A stretch of DNA of 59,096 bases from an uncultured Lachnospiraceae bacterium. GTDB lineage: Bacteria > Bacillota > Clostridia > Lachnospirales > Lachnospiraceae. Positions 42,447 through 51,895 of the stretch are shown here, in pieces. The stretch lies in NCBI GenBank assembly GCA_947564645.1, contig CANOCU010000019.1, positions 1 to 59,096 on the forward strand. Reading direction: 5' to 3'. Positions within the stretch are counted from its first letter, which is position 1, and each line of letters starts with the position of its first letter. Made by a program: the position numbers and the translations under genes. The notes beneath the pieces were generated by a model, which made no database searches, had not been told where the DNA came from, and worked only from the letters and a program-made list of their open reading frames with translations.

Positions 42447-42532
42447 CCGTTCTGTCTCTATCCTCCGATTATCCTCCAGATCATCCTGGCAGCCGTTATG
42501 GCCGGTCGTAGAATGCTTCCGCACAGCAGCAC

Positions 42533-43645
42533 TTAATGCTCCGGCAGAAGCTCCACACACTGTCCGGCGGCGCGCATCTGTCTGGCTTCCAACAGCTTCT
42601 CTTTAAAATCTGCCGGCGTATAATACAGCTTCGCGCATCGCTCTATGCCGGAAATCGCGGCGCCCTGCCTGTTCATCGCCGCAAGCAGGTCATCCACCAC
42701 GATCATAAAGCCGATCGCCGGCGCATTCTTACCAAAACGGCGCAGCAGATTGTCATAGCGTCCGCCCTTCACGATCGCATCCCCGACCCCGTAAGTAAAG
42801 CCTTTAAAGATAATACCCGTATAATAATTATACTTACTTAACATGCCCAGGTCAAAGGAAACATATTTCTCTACCCCATATGCACACAGCACCTCATAAA
42901 CTTTCTCAAGCCGGTCAATGGCATTCCTGGAGCGTTTATTCGTGGCTGCCTGTTTCGCCTCATCCAGAATCTCAACGGTTCCGAACAAGTCACTGACCTT
43001 TAGGAGCAGTTCCTTATCCTTCCGGTCGGCATGAATACCTAAGAGCAGTTCTTCGGCGCCGAAATAATTCTTGCCGGAGATCAGTTCCCGCAGTTCCAGT
43101 TCCGTCTCTTCATCCAGTCCGGCCTCCGCACAGATGCCCTTGAAATATTCCAGGTTGCCGATGCTGATCTGGAAATCGGAAAGCCCGGCATGATACAGGG
43201 CTTCGATCATCATCGCCACCATCTCCGCGTCCGCCTGCACGGATGCATCCCCGATCAGTTCCGCACCCATCTGGGTCACTTCTTTCAATTTGCCCTGCAG
43301 GTTCGAAGTGTTGGTAAATGTGTTGCCCCGATAGCAGAAACGGATCGGCACATCCTCATCCATAAAATACTTCGCCGCGCACCTGGCGATGGACGGCGTA
43401 AAGTCGGGCCGCAGCACCAGCGTATTGCCTTCCTTGTCAAAGAACTTGTACAGTTCCCTGGACGGCGTGGTGCCCACCTCCTTGGAAAAAACATCAAAAA
43501 ACTCAAAAGTCGGCGTCTGGATGTCCTGATAGCCGTAGCTTTTGATCTTGTCCTGCAGAAGATGCTCCACGATGTTCTTCGCGGCCTTCTCGTCGCCGTA
43601 AATATCCCGCACGCCTTCCGGCGTATGTACTAATCTTTTACCCAT
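42533..43645 (-). CDS. hisZ: ATP phosphoribosyltransferase regulatory subunit HisZ
   Basis: 370 residues, a class II histidyl-tRNA-synthetase-like protein without aminoacylation, which completes and regulates short HisG. Motif-like parts are HTPEGVRDIYGDEKAAKNIV, TLVLRPDFTPSIARCAAKYF, and FKGFTYGVGDAIVKGGRYDN. ATG 43645 has GGAG upstream. The gene starts only 14 bases after the restriction-modification gene, so its promoter must lie inside or ahead of that gene. Confidence 0.93.
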   Translation of the reverse strand: MGKRLVHTPEGVRDIYGDEKAAKNIVEHLLQDKIKSYGYQDIQTPTFEFFDVFSKEVGTTPSRELYKFFDKEGNTLVLRPDFTPSIARCAAKYFMDEDVPIRFCYRGNTFTNTSNLQGKLKEVTQMGAELIGDASVQADAEMVAMMIEALYHAGLSDFQISIGNLEYFKGICAEAGLDEETELELRELISGKNYFGAEELLLGIHADRKDKELLLKVSDLFGTVEILDEAKQAATNKRSRNAIDRLEKVYEVLCAYGVEKYVSFDLGMLSKYNYYTGIIFKGFTYGVGDAIVKGGRYDNLLRRFGKNAPAIGFMIVVDDLLAAMNRQGAAISGIERCAKLYYTPADFKEKLLEARQMRAAGQCVELLPEH

Positions 43646-43659
43646 AATCCACTCCGTTT

Positions 43660-45990
43660 CTACCGCGCAGTTCTGCCGCATCCCTGCTGCATAAGCGCAT
43701 TCATTTTATCAGACAGTTCGCCGATCTTATCGACGATCGACATCTTGTCATCTTCCAGACACCGGTCCGGTACTTTCAGGCTCAGATTCTGCAATCGCTT
43801 CTTGATCGCCATTCTTCCGTAAAAGAAACGCCACCTCTGCATGTTGATCTGTGCTGCAAACCACACCATTTCTCTGTAACTCATATGATATTTTGGCAGT
43901 AAAACGCGCACTGCGCTCCCGCCGTTTCCTCTGGCCATGAATCTCCACGGCTGTACATAAGCCTGGCCAAAGCAGGTCACTGTAATACCGCCTCCGGTAA
44001 AGACTTCTCCTTCCACGTCATTCACCAGTCGGATGATACTGTTGAGTGGATCACCGGAAGAAACATACGGGCAGGTTCCTGTCAGATAATTGCTCTCGCC
44101 GACCGAATGACCGACGAATACATCAAACAGCTGGTCTACGCTTCTTACCGTTCCATAGGGCAGCTTTGGCAAGTGCGCATATGCCGGGAAATCATCAAGC
44201 GCTTCCTCGGCGATCTCTTCCATGCAGACGGTGGTCGTCAGAATCGATCTTGTTATATGTTCCTGATATCTTATTTGTTCGGGAAGCGGAAAATCCGGCT
44301 GCGGTAAATACTGTTCCGGCGAAAATTCCGCCCCTTTCTTCATGATCGTTTCGGCGCTGACCAGGGTCGTCAGACTGCTGCGTGGTGAATGGCCCTTCTT
44401 AAACTGCCGGAACGCATCCAGCACTTCCTCCATTTGAGAACCGTCCGTAACAACCCGCTTTCCCTTTAATTTTTTGAAACCGTCGTTCCATATTTTGGCC
44501 ATAAAAACCTGATCGGTATGCTGTTGGGGCCTGTGCGCCTGCGCGATCATGATCGTAGTATCCACTGCGGTCGGATAAAACAGGTCGCCCGGCAGACTGA
44601 TCATTCCGATCACGGAATGATGGGTCGTAAATTCGTTTCGCCACATCGCATTGTCGTCATCCGCAAAAATTCCGGATTTTACAACGACCGCCAGATGGCC
44701 CATTGTCTGCAGCGCTTCCATGGCATTGGAAATAAAATCCCGTTCGGGTTCTTCCGCCTGCGAAAAAGGGGGATTGAGCAGTGCTTTGCTAAATTGCCCT
44801 CTTACGGCCTTCCTGCTCTCGGCTTCGAAGCAGCTGGCATTTTCAATATGGCTCTTGCCATCGCCTCTGAAAAACATATTTAACGCTGCCAGCGCCCAGA
44901 CCGTCGGATTCGTGTCAAACCCGTACAAAGATTCCCTGACGATCGTTGGTGGAATGCCCATCTCCCTGGCCGTACGCATCATACGATCGAAAGACGCCAC
45001 CAGAAATCCGCCCGAACCGCAGGCGATATCGATCACTTTATCTTTGGCAGTGACATCGATCAATTCCGCACAGTATCTGGTGATATGCCTTGGCGTAAAG
45101 ACGATGCCCAGCGAATTGTTATCATATCCATATCTGATAAAGGCTTCATACAACAGCCCCAGAAAATCCGTATCCGTCTGCAGGATAGACTTGATATTTA
45201 ATTTCTTGAGCAGAAAAACGATCTTTCCTATTTTATCGGAAAGTCTGTTATAGTCTCCCGTAGTCAGCCGCAGGGTCTCGATCAGCTGGCGCTTCTTCTT
45301 GTCCTCGAAATGGTCTGTGGAACAGATTGCCTCCGCTACCAGGCTGTTGATCGAATCAAGTTCCCGCCCTGTGTCCAGATCGATCTCTCCCCAGTATAAC
45401 GCGGTGATCACCGCACCCAGTACTTTCGGACGCAACGAAGGTTCGATCTTAGCCAGGCGAAGGATCGAAGACAGTTCGATCGCCGTCTCGATATAATCCG
45501 AAACGGCAGGAACGGAGACTTCCGTCGTCCCGTTGTTTGTGGCGATCGCCCGATCGATCTCGGCAACACTCGGAAAACTTGTCAGTTCATACCCTCCGGA
45601 AGATAATGCCTGCCATTTCTGGTCATTCCAGTAAAATGTCCTGAAAACATATCCGTGATCTTCTTCTCCGGCGACGCCTACTGCTATCCTGATCTTGTAT
45701 TTACCTGCCTGATTGATGGAGTCTGCGTATCCGACCGCCTCTTCCACGGCAAGATCGATCTTCTTCTTGTCGTTCTTGGCTTCTACCGTAATGACCGGAA
45801 CTGCCCGTTTACAGACCAGAAAATCCGGCTTCGTCCCTGCAAGGCCGCAATCCGGTAAGAAATCTTCGATCTCCTGCTCTTCCAGAAAGTCGCCGCCTTT
45901 CTGTGGATGTCGAATATCCCAGCCCTTCTGCAAAGCGATCTCCCGGACCAGATAGCGGCATCTTGATTCTGCCCTTTTGCCCTTCGCCAT
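43660..45990 (-). CDS. Single-polypeptide restriction-modification protein (nuclease-methylase-specificity)
   Basis: 776 residues with three modules. The N-terminal PD-(D/E)xK nuclease (about 50-80: PD at 55-56, ExK at 70-72 in ITVEAKND) is followed by an HsdM-like N6-adenine methylase (DIACGSGGFLVA, then LLNPPFSQAEEPERD). The C-terminal region (about 640-776) resembles one target-recognition domain of HsdS. No separate hsdR/hsdS gene is nearby, so it probably cuts and methylates by itself, like type IIG/IIL enzymes. The start follows AAGGAGGAC. Its promoter has a LexA-type box, and hisZ follows after 14 bases. Confidence 0.82.
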   Translation of the reverse strand: MAKGKRAESRCRYLVREIALQKGWDIRHPQKGGDFLEEQEIEDFLPDCGLAGTKPDFLVCKRAVPVITVEAKNDKKKIDLAVEEAVGYADSINQAGKYKIRIAVGVAGEEDHGYVFRTFYWNDQKWQALSSGGYELTSFPSVAEIDRAIATNNGTTEVSVPAVSDYIETAIELSSILRLAKIEPSLRPKVLGAVITALYWGEIDLDTGRELDSINSLVAEAICSTDHFEDKKKRQLIETLRLTTGDYNRLSDKIGKIVFLLKKLNIKSILQTDTDFLGLLYEAFIRYGYDNNSLGIVFTPRHITRYCAELIDVTAKDKVIDIACGSGGFLVASFDRMMRTAREMGIPPTIVRESLYGFDTNPTVWALAALNMFFRGDGKSHIENASCFEAESRKAVRGQFSKALLNPPFSQAEEPERDFISNAMEALQTMGHLAVVVKSGIFADDDNAMWRNEFTTHHSVIGMISLPGDLFYPTAVDTTIMIAQAHRPQQHTDQVFMAKIWNDGFKKLKGKRVVTDGSQMEEVLDAFRQFKKGHSPRSSLTTLVSAETIMKKGAEFSPEQYLPQPDFPLPEQIRYQEHITRSILTTTVCMEEIAEEALDDFPAYAHLPKLPYGTVRSVDQLFDVFVGHSVGESNYLTGTCPYVSSGDPLNSIIRLVNDVEGEVFTGGGITVTCFGQAYVQPWRFMARGNGGSAVRVLLPKYHMSYREMVWFAAQINMQRWRFFYGRMAIKKRLQNLSLKVPDRCLEDDKMSIVDKIGELSDKMNALMQQGCGRTAR

Positions 45991-46033
45991 GTAAGCGTCC
46001 TCCTTCCTGCTGTTATGTCGTTGATCAGAACCT

Positions 46034-46067
46034 ATCATAACATATATTTTAATCGAACACAAGTTCT
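46034..46067 (-). promoter_or_regulatory. R-M gene promoter with overlapping LexA box
   Basis: On the minus strand: TTGTGT (46062-46057), 17 bases, TATGAT (46039-46034). The sequence CGAACACAAGTTCT (46054-46067) is a good CGAAC-N4-GTTC box covering the -35. Confidence 0.65.
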
Positions 46068-46092
46068 AATTCTCTGCTTATTCCCGGTCTTC

Positions 46093-46236
46093 GTAACTAT
46101 TCAGCCTTCGGCTTCATAGTTACTGAATCCGGCCTATTCCAAGTTTGCCTTCGGCAAAGAGGCCGGATTCTTCTCAACCTTTATGCGTTCTCACGGACTT
46201 TGCAGCAAGTGCAAAGTCCTGGGCTGAACTGTTACC
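46093..46236. repeat. Nested hairpin cluster including 71-bp repeat copy 2
   Basis: In order: GTAACTAT/ATAGTTAC (46093-46100 with 46116-46123) enclosing AGCC/GGCT; GAATCCGGCC/GGCCGGATTC (46125-46134 with 46161-46170) enclosing TTTGCC/GGCAAA (46144-46149 with 46153-46158); then the 71-bp repeat (46166-46236) with its 10-bp hairpin. It overlaps the recU stop codon. The inner loops are TTC (GAA on the minus strand). It fills most of the gap 45991-46231. Confidence 0.8.
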
Positions 46237-46762
46237 GGTCTTCCAGATCTCTTTGCAGCGCATCCAGATACGGCACCAGGATTCCGTGCTTTTTCGGGAG
46301 GATGTAGGCCGGGTTCAGCTCTTCGTAACGGAAGCTCTTGCGGCCGCCTTCCTTTGCTCTGTCCCAGAAGAAGCGAAGCATTTCATACGGCAGATAGTAA
46401 AAGCTGTCCCTGTGTGTATAATAGATCAGGAAAAAGGCAACCCCTCTCTGCTTCTCAAATTCCCCCATAAACTTCACTTGATGTTCATGGATGTTCTGAA
46501 GGGCGAACGTGTCCGCCGCGCACTCCTTGGCATCGAAACAGACCGGGATCCCCTGCACTACGCCGATGTAATCCACCGTACTTTTCTGATCGAAATAGGC
46601 CAGGGTGATATGACGGCTCTCCTTATCGATGTTGATGGGCGTGATGGGCGTCGGCACCTTCTGGATCAGCGCCAGGCCGTTTTCCAGATACTTCTCGTTC
46701 GTCCTGTTGATCAGATCTTCCAATGTAGAACCGCGCAGCCCGCGGGAATTCCATGTTGCCAT
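46232..46762 (-). CDS. recU: Holliday junction resolvase RecU
   Basis: 176 residues. RecU cuts four-way junctions in Firmicutes, in place of RuvC. Motifs are GSTLEDLINRTNEKYLENG, ALIQKVPTPITPI, the nuclease residues in VDYIGVVQGIPVCFDAKE (D..ExK) and HQVKFMGEFEKQRGVAFFL. Some Firmicutes carry recU beside a penicillin-binding protein gene; here it is between a pseudouridine synthase and the hairpin cluster. The start is ATG 46762. Confidence 0.94.
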   Translation of the reverse strand: MATWNSRGLRGSTLEDLINRTNEKYLENGLALIQKVPTPITPINIDKESRHITLAYFDQKSTVDYIGVVQGIPVCFDAKECAADTFALQNIHEHQVKFMGEFEKQRGVAFFLIYYTHRDSFYYLPYEMLRFFWDRAKEGGRKSFRYEELNPAYILPKKHGILVPYLDALQRDLEDR

Positions 46763-46781
46763 GCCGGCGCCTCCGTTTCTG

Positions 46782-47765
46782 TCAAGCCGTTACATCCGAA
46801 ACCGCTGCAAAGATCTCCGGTATCTTTGCGTAAAATGTTTTGCCGCTTATCGCTTCAAAGGGAGACGGCAGCTTAGGAAATACCACTTTACAGGCGTGTA
46901 AAAGCTGTGATCTGACCTGATATTTCTTCCGATAGAGCTCGTTCCACGCCTTGTCGCCGTACTTATAATCCCCCAGGAGCGGATGTCCGATGCTTGCCAG
47001 GTGGGCTCTGATCTGATGGGATCTGCCTGTAAGGAGCTCCGCCTCCAGCAAAGTCTTGTCCCGTTCCGTCCGCAGCGGCCTGTAGCTTGTCTTAATATAA
47101 CAATCCGGCATCCCCGAAGAAGTAATGGTCACCCTGTTATGCCTCTCATCCTTCTGCAGATACCCCTCGATCAGCTGCTCTTCTGTCAAGGTTCCCTTAA
47201 CGTAGAGCTGATAGTATTTATGAAGGGTTCTGTTCTTTAACAATTCTCCCAGCATCTGCGCACCCTGAAGGGACTTGGCACAGAGCACGATGCCGCTCGT
47301 ATTGCGGTCCAGGCGGTTGCAGACAGAGGGCTTGTATGTGGTAAGCGTCTGGGGCGTGACCGCCTTAGTGTGGAGCAGATAGCCGATCAGCCACTCATTC
47401 AGGGAAAAATCGTTCTTCTCCGCCTTCTGGGACAGGATTCCCGCCGGTTTATCCACCAGAAGAACATGGATGTCTTCATACAGGATCTGAATGCCTTTCA
47501 GCCTTTCGAAGGCGCGTTCATATTCTCCGCATTCCGATACGCTCTGGCCCATAAACTTTGCCAGTGTCTCCTCGGCAAAAAAGATAGACACGCTGTCCAT
47601 GACCGCAAGCTTTTCGCTGCCGTCGGCCTTTTTGCCGTTTAAGGTGATGTTCTTCTTGCGCAGCATCTTATATAGAAAGCTGCTCCCGGCTTCCGGAAGA
47701 AGCCTGTGCAGATATTTGTCGAGCCTTTGCCCGGCTTCTCTCTCGGTGATCGTTTGCTGAAACAT
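46782..47765 (-). CDS. RluA-family pseudouridine synthase
   Basis: 327 residues. An S4 domain at the N-terminus (EREAGQRLDKYLHRLLPEAG) is followed by the synthase domain with the catalytic aspartate in CNRLDRNTSGIVLCAK and later LLTGRSHQIRAHLASIGHP. This is the RluC/RluD subgroup, but with N in place of the usual H before RLD. The RNA target is unknown. It is 20 bases before recU on the same strand and likely co-transcribed. Confidence 0.92.
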   Translation of the reverse strand: MFQQTITEREAGQRLDKYLHRLLPEAGSSFLYKMLRKKNITLNGKKADGSEKLAVMDSVSIFFAEETLAKFMGQSVSECGEYERAFERLKGIQILYEDIHVLLVDKPAGILSQKAEKNDFSLNEWLIGYLLHTKAVTPQTLTTYKPSVCNRLDRNTSGIVLCAKSLQGAQMLGELLKNRTLHKYYQLYVKGTLTEEQLIEGYLQKDERHNRVTITSSGMPDCYIKTSYRPLRTERDKTLLEAELLTGRSHQIRAHLASIGHPLLGDYKYGDKAWNELYRKKYQVRSQLLHACKVVFPKLPSPFEAISGKTFYAKIPEIFAAVSDVTA

Positions 47766-47828
47766 TGTCTGTCACTGTCCTTGTTCCTGATTCTTGATTT
47801 CGGCCGATGAAATCCGCCGTGCATATCT

Positions 47829-48401
47829 CTATAAGGAGATAGAGTACAGCAGCGCGACGATCTGCTCCTGATCTCTGCGTTCCTCTGTATCCAGATCTAC
47901 AATCTGACTTAGTCGGTCAACATACTTGTCCCTGTCGGAATAAATCTTAACCGTGATATTTTTGATCCCCTCCTGCGCGAGCATCTGTTCTAAATGCTTC
48001 TGTGCCGCGTTACAGTCGCATTTGTCCGTCTCCGTTATGCCACAGAGCACATTGCCTTTAAGAACCATATGGCTGAGGGCAAAATTCTTCTGATAGGAAG
48101 TAAAATACAGATCATAGAAGGTCTTAAGGCTTCCTTCATAGGAACTTACCCTGTTTTTCAGCGCTTCACTGCAGCCCTCCGCCCGCAGAAAGATGATCAG
48201 ATTCACCAGGCTCTTACAGGCCGGAAGACAGCCAAGTACCGCGACGATTGTCAAAAGATTCCGGTTGCTCTTAGTCGTCACATACCCCATGACATACAGA
48301 CCGATGCTGACTCCGAAGAAAAGAACCGTCCGGATCAGTGCCACGACTCTGTGATTTTTGAGATATCCGTAAGAACCTTTGGGGATTACCCTGTTTCGCA
48401 T
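47829..48401 (-). CDS. Hypothetical two-span membrane protein
   Basis: 190 residues. Two membrane helices (about 24-41 and 48-72) near the N-terminus are followed by a soluble cytoplasmic domain (FYDLYFTSYQKNFALSHMVL, ITVKIYSDRDKYVDRLSQIV). I do not recognise a family. Lachnospiraceae genomes have similar short proteins next to housekeeping genes, but that is recollection, not evidence. It lies 61 bases before the SDR gene on the genome, in the same orientation. Confidence 0.65.
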   Translation of the reverse strand: MRNRVIPKGSYGYLKNHRVVALIRTVLFFGVSIGLYVMGYVTTKSNRNLLTIVAVLGCLPACKSLVNLIIFLRAEGCSEALKNRVSSYEGSLKTFYDLYFTSYQKNFALSHMVLKGNVLCGITETDKCDCNAAQKHLEQMLAQEGIKNITVKIYSDRDKYVDRLSQIVDLDTEERRDQEQIVALLYSISL

Positions 48402-48462
48402 ACGCTAAAACTCCTTTATTCTCTTCCGCTTCCGCATGTTCCGACATGCGAACATATAAACA

Positions 48463-49212
48463 TTATGTAAACTTATACAGCAGATTCTGTACGCCCTGCG
48501 TCGCCAGATACAGCGCCTTCATCGGCAGACCGCAGACCGAGACGGATCTGCCCTTTCTGCAGTCCATGACGGCCTTGGCGACCACCGTCTCTGCTTCCAG
48601 CATGGCCATCTTTTTCAGGCCGCCTATTGCGGACTCATCTTCATAAGCCCTGGAGAGAAACGGCGTATTCACAGGCCCCGGACAGACTGCCATCACGCGG
48701 ATCCCGCGTCCGGCCAGTTCCTTGTTCAGCGCTCTGCTTAAGGAATACACATAGGCTTTCGAAGCGGCATAGACCGCAAAAGCCGCCTGGGGCACAAAAG
48801 CCGCCCCCGATGCCAGCTGTATGATCTTGCTGCCTTTTCGCATATAAGGCAGGCAAAGCTTTGTCATCCTGGTCAGCGCCACGATGTTAAGCTGCATCAT
48901 ATCCGACACGGCCTTATCGCTTTGCTGTGTAAAGCTGCCATGCTTTCCCATTCCGGCGCAGTTGACAAGCACCGTGATCTTCGGATTGCTGATCGCGAGT
49001 ATTTCGGCAAACTGTTTTACCGCGCTGTCCAGTGTCACATCCATGGCAATGATCTGTGTCTTGTGCCGCAGGGAACGGGCTAGTTCCTCCATCGGTTCCC
49101 GCCTGCGGGCCAGAAGCCAGATTTCATCTGTTTTATGTAAACTATTATCCAGCTGCCGCGCAAATTCCGCCCCCATACCGGAGGACGCGCCTGTAATGAT
49201 CGCAACGTTCAT
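48463..49212 (-). CDS. SDR-family NAD(P)-dependent oxidoreductase
   Basis: 249 residues, classical short-chain dehydrogenase. The nucleotide loop is IITGASSGMGAEFARQL (TGxxxGxG), LVNCAGMGKHG is the NAG block (here NCAG) and YAASKAYVYSLSRAL is the catalytic YxxxK. Substrate unknown. ATG 49212 has AAGGAG 8 bases upstream. It begins 14 bases after the YgiQ-type gene, so the two may be one transcript. Confidence 0.92.
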   Translation of the reverse strand: MNVAIITGASSGMGAEFARQLDNSLHKTDEIWLLARRREPMEELARSLRHKTQIIAMDVTLDSAVKQFAEILAISNPKITVLVNCAGMGKHGSFTQQSDKAVSDMMQLNIVALTRMTKLCLPYMRKGSKIIQLASGAAFVPQAAFAVYAASKAYVYSLSRALNKELAGRGIRVMAVCPGPVNTPFLSRAYEDESAIGGLKKMAMLEAETVVAKAVMDCRKGRSVSVCGLPMKALYLATQGVQNLLYKFT

Positions 49213-49226
49213 GTTCTGTCTCCTTT

Positions 49227-51185
49227 TCAACCCTTTTCCTTTTTCTTATGTACATTCCGGATCGTCTTCTTCTTTCCGGCTCTTACGCTGTTTCTGGCAT
49301 CTGCTCCGGTACACGCGCTGTCGCTCTTGCCGGAGGCATTCCCGGTCCTGTATTTTGCGTTCGCAGCGGCCCCGGCCGGGCGCCGGTTCTCTGTCTTTCG
49401 CGGCCGGATCAGACACTTCTTGTCGAAACCGATCAGGTCTTCCCGACCTCCCTTGCGCAGCGCTTCTCTCACCAGCTCATAGTTATTCGGATTCCGGTAC
49501 TGAATCAGCGCCCGCTGCATGGCCTTTTCATGGGGATTGCGGCAGACATACACTTTCTTACCGTCTCTCGGATCGATCCCCGTGTAATACATGACCGTAG
49601 ACACCGTGGAGGGCGTCGGATAGAAATCCTGCACCTGCTCCGGCATATAGCCCAGGTCGCGGAGGTATTCTGCCAGTTCGATGGCCTCCTGCAGGGTGGA
49701 CCCGGGATGGGAGGACATCAGATATGGCACAAGGAACTGTTTCTGGCCAAGCTGTTCGTTGAGCTTATCGTATTTTCTGACAAAGCGCTCATAGACCGCT
49801 TTCTGCGGCTTCCCCATCATCCGCAGCACCGCGTCCGAAATATGCTCCGGCGCCACCTTGAGCTGGCCGCTGACATGATGCTCCACCAGTTCCCGGAAGA
49901 AGGTATCGTCCCGGTCCGCCATCAGATAATCGAAGCGGATGCCCGAGCGGATGAAGACCTTCTTAACGCCGGGCAGGGACCGCAGCTTTCGTAACAGCGC
50001 CAGATAGTCGCTGTGATCCACCTCCAGATTCGGACACGGCTCCGGAAAAAGGCATTGCCTGTGTTTGCAGACGCCCTGTGTCATCTGTTTCCCACAGGAA
50101 GGCTGTCTGAAGTTGGCCGTCGGTCCGCCTACATCGTGAATATACCCCTTAAAATCCTTTTCCCGGATCATCCTTTCCGCTTCCCGCAGGATAGATTCGT
50201 GGCTTCTGACCTGCACGGTCCGCCCCTGGTGGAACGTCAGGGCGCAGAAATTACAGCCGCCGAAGCATCCCCTGTTGCTGACCAGGGAAAACTTGATCTC
50301 CGAGATGGCCGGCACGCCGCCTGCCGCTTCATAAGAAGGGTGATAGGTGCGCATATAGGGCAGGTCGTAGACCGCGTCCATCTCCTCCGTCGTCAGCGGC
50401 GGCTGAGGCGGGTTCTGCACGACATAGACGTCGTGCGGATAAGCCTCGATCAGCGTCTTGCCCGCAAAAGGATCGGTATTGCAGTACTGGATCCGGAAGC
50501 TGTCCGCATATCTGCGCGGTTCGGCCTTCATCTCCTCGTAGGAGGGAAGCCGTATGGCATCATAGATGCCCGTGATATCCTTCGTCTTATAGACCGTTCC
50601 GGGGATAAAAGTGATGTCCCGCACCGCAATGCCGGCCGCCAACGCGTCGGCGATCTCCACAATGGATTTTTCCCCCATGCCGTAGGAGATCAGGTCCGCC
50701 TGACTGTCTAAGAGGATGGAGCGCCTGAAGCTGTCCGACCAGTAGTCATAGTGCGCCATGCGGCGAAGACTGGTCTCGATGCCGCCGATGATCACCGGCA
50801 CGTCCTTATATACCCTGCGGATCAGATTACCGTAGACTACGGTGGCATGATCCGGTCTCCTATAAGGCTCTCCGCCGGGGCTATAGGCATCCGTCGGGCG
50901 GTGCTTCCCGGATACGAAATAATGGTTGACCATAGAATCCATATTGCCGCCGGAGATCAGAAAGCCAAGCCGCGGCTTTCCGAGCACCGTGATGCTGCGT
51001 TCGTCCTTCCAGTCAGGCTGCGGGATCATGCCCACCCGGTAGCCGTTTCCTTCCAGCACCCGGCTGATGATGGCGTGTCCGAAGGAAGGGTGATCCACGT
51101 ACGCATCCCCGGTCACATAGACGAAATCCAGCTGTGCGATCCCCTGTCTTTCCATATCTTCTTTTGAAATCGGTAAAAAATCCAT
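49227..51185 (-). CDS. YgiQ-family radical SAM protein
   Basis: 652 residues. The N-terminal UPF0313 part has [20 protein letters not shown] and [18 protein letters not shown]; the radical SAM cluster is [20 protein letters not shown] (CxxxCxxC). A basic, low-complexity C-terminal tail rich in K, R, A and N resembles the DUF3362 end. The reaction is unknown. ATG 51185 gives [11 protein letters not shown], the family start. It is the largest gene of the 49-52.6 kb minus-strand run. Confidence 0.92.
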   Translation of the reverse strand: MDFLPISKEDMERQGIAQLDFVYVTGDAYVDHPSFGHAIISRVLEGNGYRVGMIPQPDWKDERSITVLGKPRLGFLISGGNMDSMVNHYFVSGKHRPTDAYSPGGEPYRRPDHATVVYGNLIRRVYKDVPVIIGGIETSLRRMAHYDYWSDSFRRSILLDSQADLISYGMGEKSIVEIADALAAGIAVRDITFIPGTVYKTKDITGIYDAIRLPSYEEMKAEPRRYADSFRIQYCNTDPFAGKTLIEAYPHDVYVVQNPPQPPLTTEEMDAVYDLPYMRTYHPSYEAAGGVPAISEIKFSLVSNRGCFGGCNFCALTFHQGRTVQVRSHESILREAERMIREKDFKGYIHDVGGPTANFRQPSCGKQMTQGVCKHRQCLFPEPCPNLEVDHSDYLALLRKLRSLPGVKKVFIRSGIRFDYLMADRDDTFFRELVEHHVSGQLKVAPEHISDAVLRMMGKPQKAVYERFVRKYDKLNEQLGQKQFLVPYLMSSHPGSTLQEAIELAEYLRDLGYMPEQVQDFYPTPSTVSTVMYYTGIDPRDGKKVYVCRNPHEKAMQRALIQYRNPNNYELVREALRKGGREDLIGFDKKCLIRPRKTENRRPAGAAANAKYRTGNASGKSDSACTGADARNSVRAGKKKTIRNVHKKKEKG

Positions 51186-51226
51186 CCTGTGCCTGCACCT
51201 CTTCTTCGTGGATATTGATAGAAACG

Positions 51227-51895
51227 TTAAAGATGACATGGCGGCACCAGTATGCCGTCCGCGATCAACTCCGTAAACGCATGGGTATAATAATCCGCCA
51301 GCGCTCTTTTCTCCGTGTCCTGATATGCCGAATATTTGTCATACACGGCGCATACCTTCATGCCGGCGGCCTTTCCCGCCTGGATACCATGGATGATATC
51401 CTCGAAAACAAGACAGTTCTCAGGCGCTGTGTCAAGCGCCCTGGCCGCCGCCAGATAGATATCCGGCGAAGGCTTTCCCTTTGCTACCTCGCATCCCGTT
51501 ATGATACAGGTAAAATAAGATTCCAGATGATGTACCTTCACGATAGCTTCCACCAGCTCCCGTGAATTGCTGGTGGCGATTCCCATCCTGATATCGTGCT
51601 CTTTGCAATACTGCAGCAATTCCCGCACCCCTTCCTTCAGAGGCACTTCATGGGTATATTTATCCCAGGCCATGCGGTTCCAGTCGGCCTTGATCACCTC
51701 CAGCGGATCGGGAAGCCGAAAGCGCTCCTTGAAATAGACCGCCGTCTCGGTAAAGCTTCTTCCGCCGATCGACGCCTGCAGATCCTCCGGCAGTACGATA
51801 CCGAATCTCCCCAGATACTCTATATCAACGCTCTTCCATACCCACATGGAATCCACCATGGAACCATCCAGATCAAAGATGACCGCTTCTGTCAT
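51227..51895 (-). CDS. HAD-superfamily hydrolase (beta-phosphoglucomutase-like)
   Basis: 222 residues. The HAD nucleophile motif is [12 protein letters not shown] (DxD), motif II is [10 protein letters not shown], and motif III/IV is [16 protein letters not shown] with [18 protein letters not shown]. The cap type fits phosphatases or beta-phosphoglucomutase relatives; the substrate is unknown. It overlaps the RsuA-type gene by 23 bases, so the two are translationally linked. Confidence 0.9.
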   Translation of the reverse strand: MTEAVIFDLDGSMVDSMWVWKSVDIEYLGRFGIVLPEDLQASIGGRSFTETAVYFKERFRLPDPLEVIKADWNRMAWDKYTHEVPLKEGVRELLQYCKEHDIRMGIATSNSRELVEAIVKVHHLESYFTCIITGCEVAKGKPSPDIYLAAARALDTAPENCLVFEDIIHGIQAGKAAGMKVCAVYDKYSAYQDTEKRALADYYTHAFTELIADGILVPPCHL

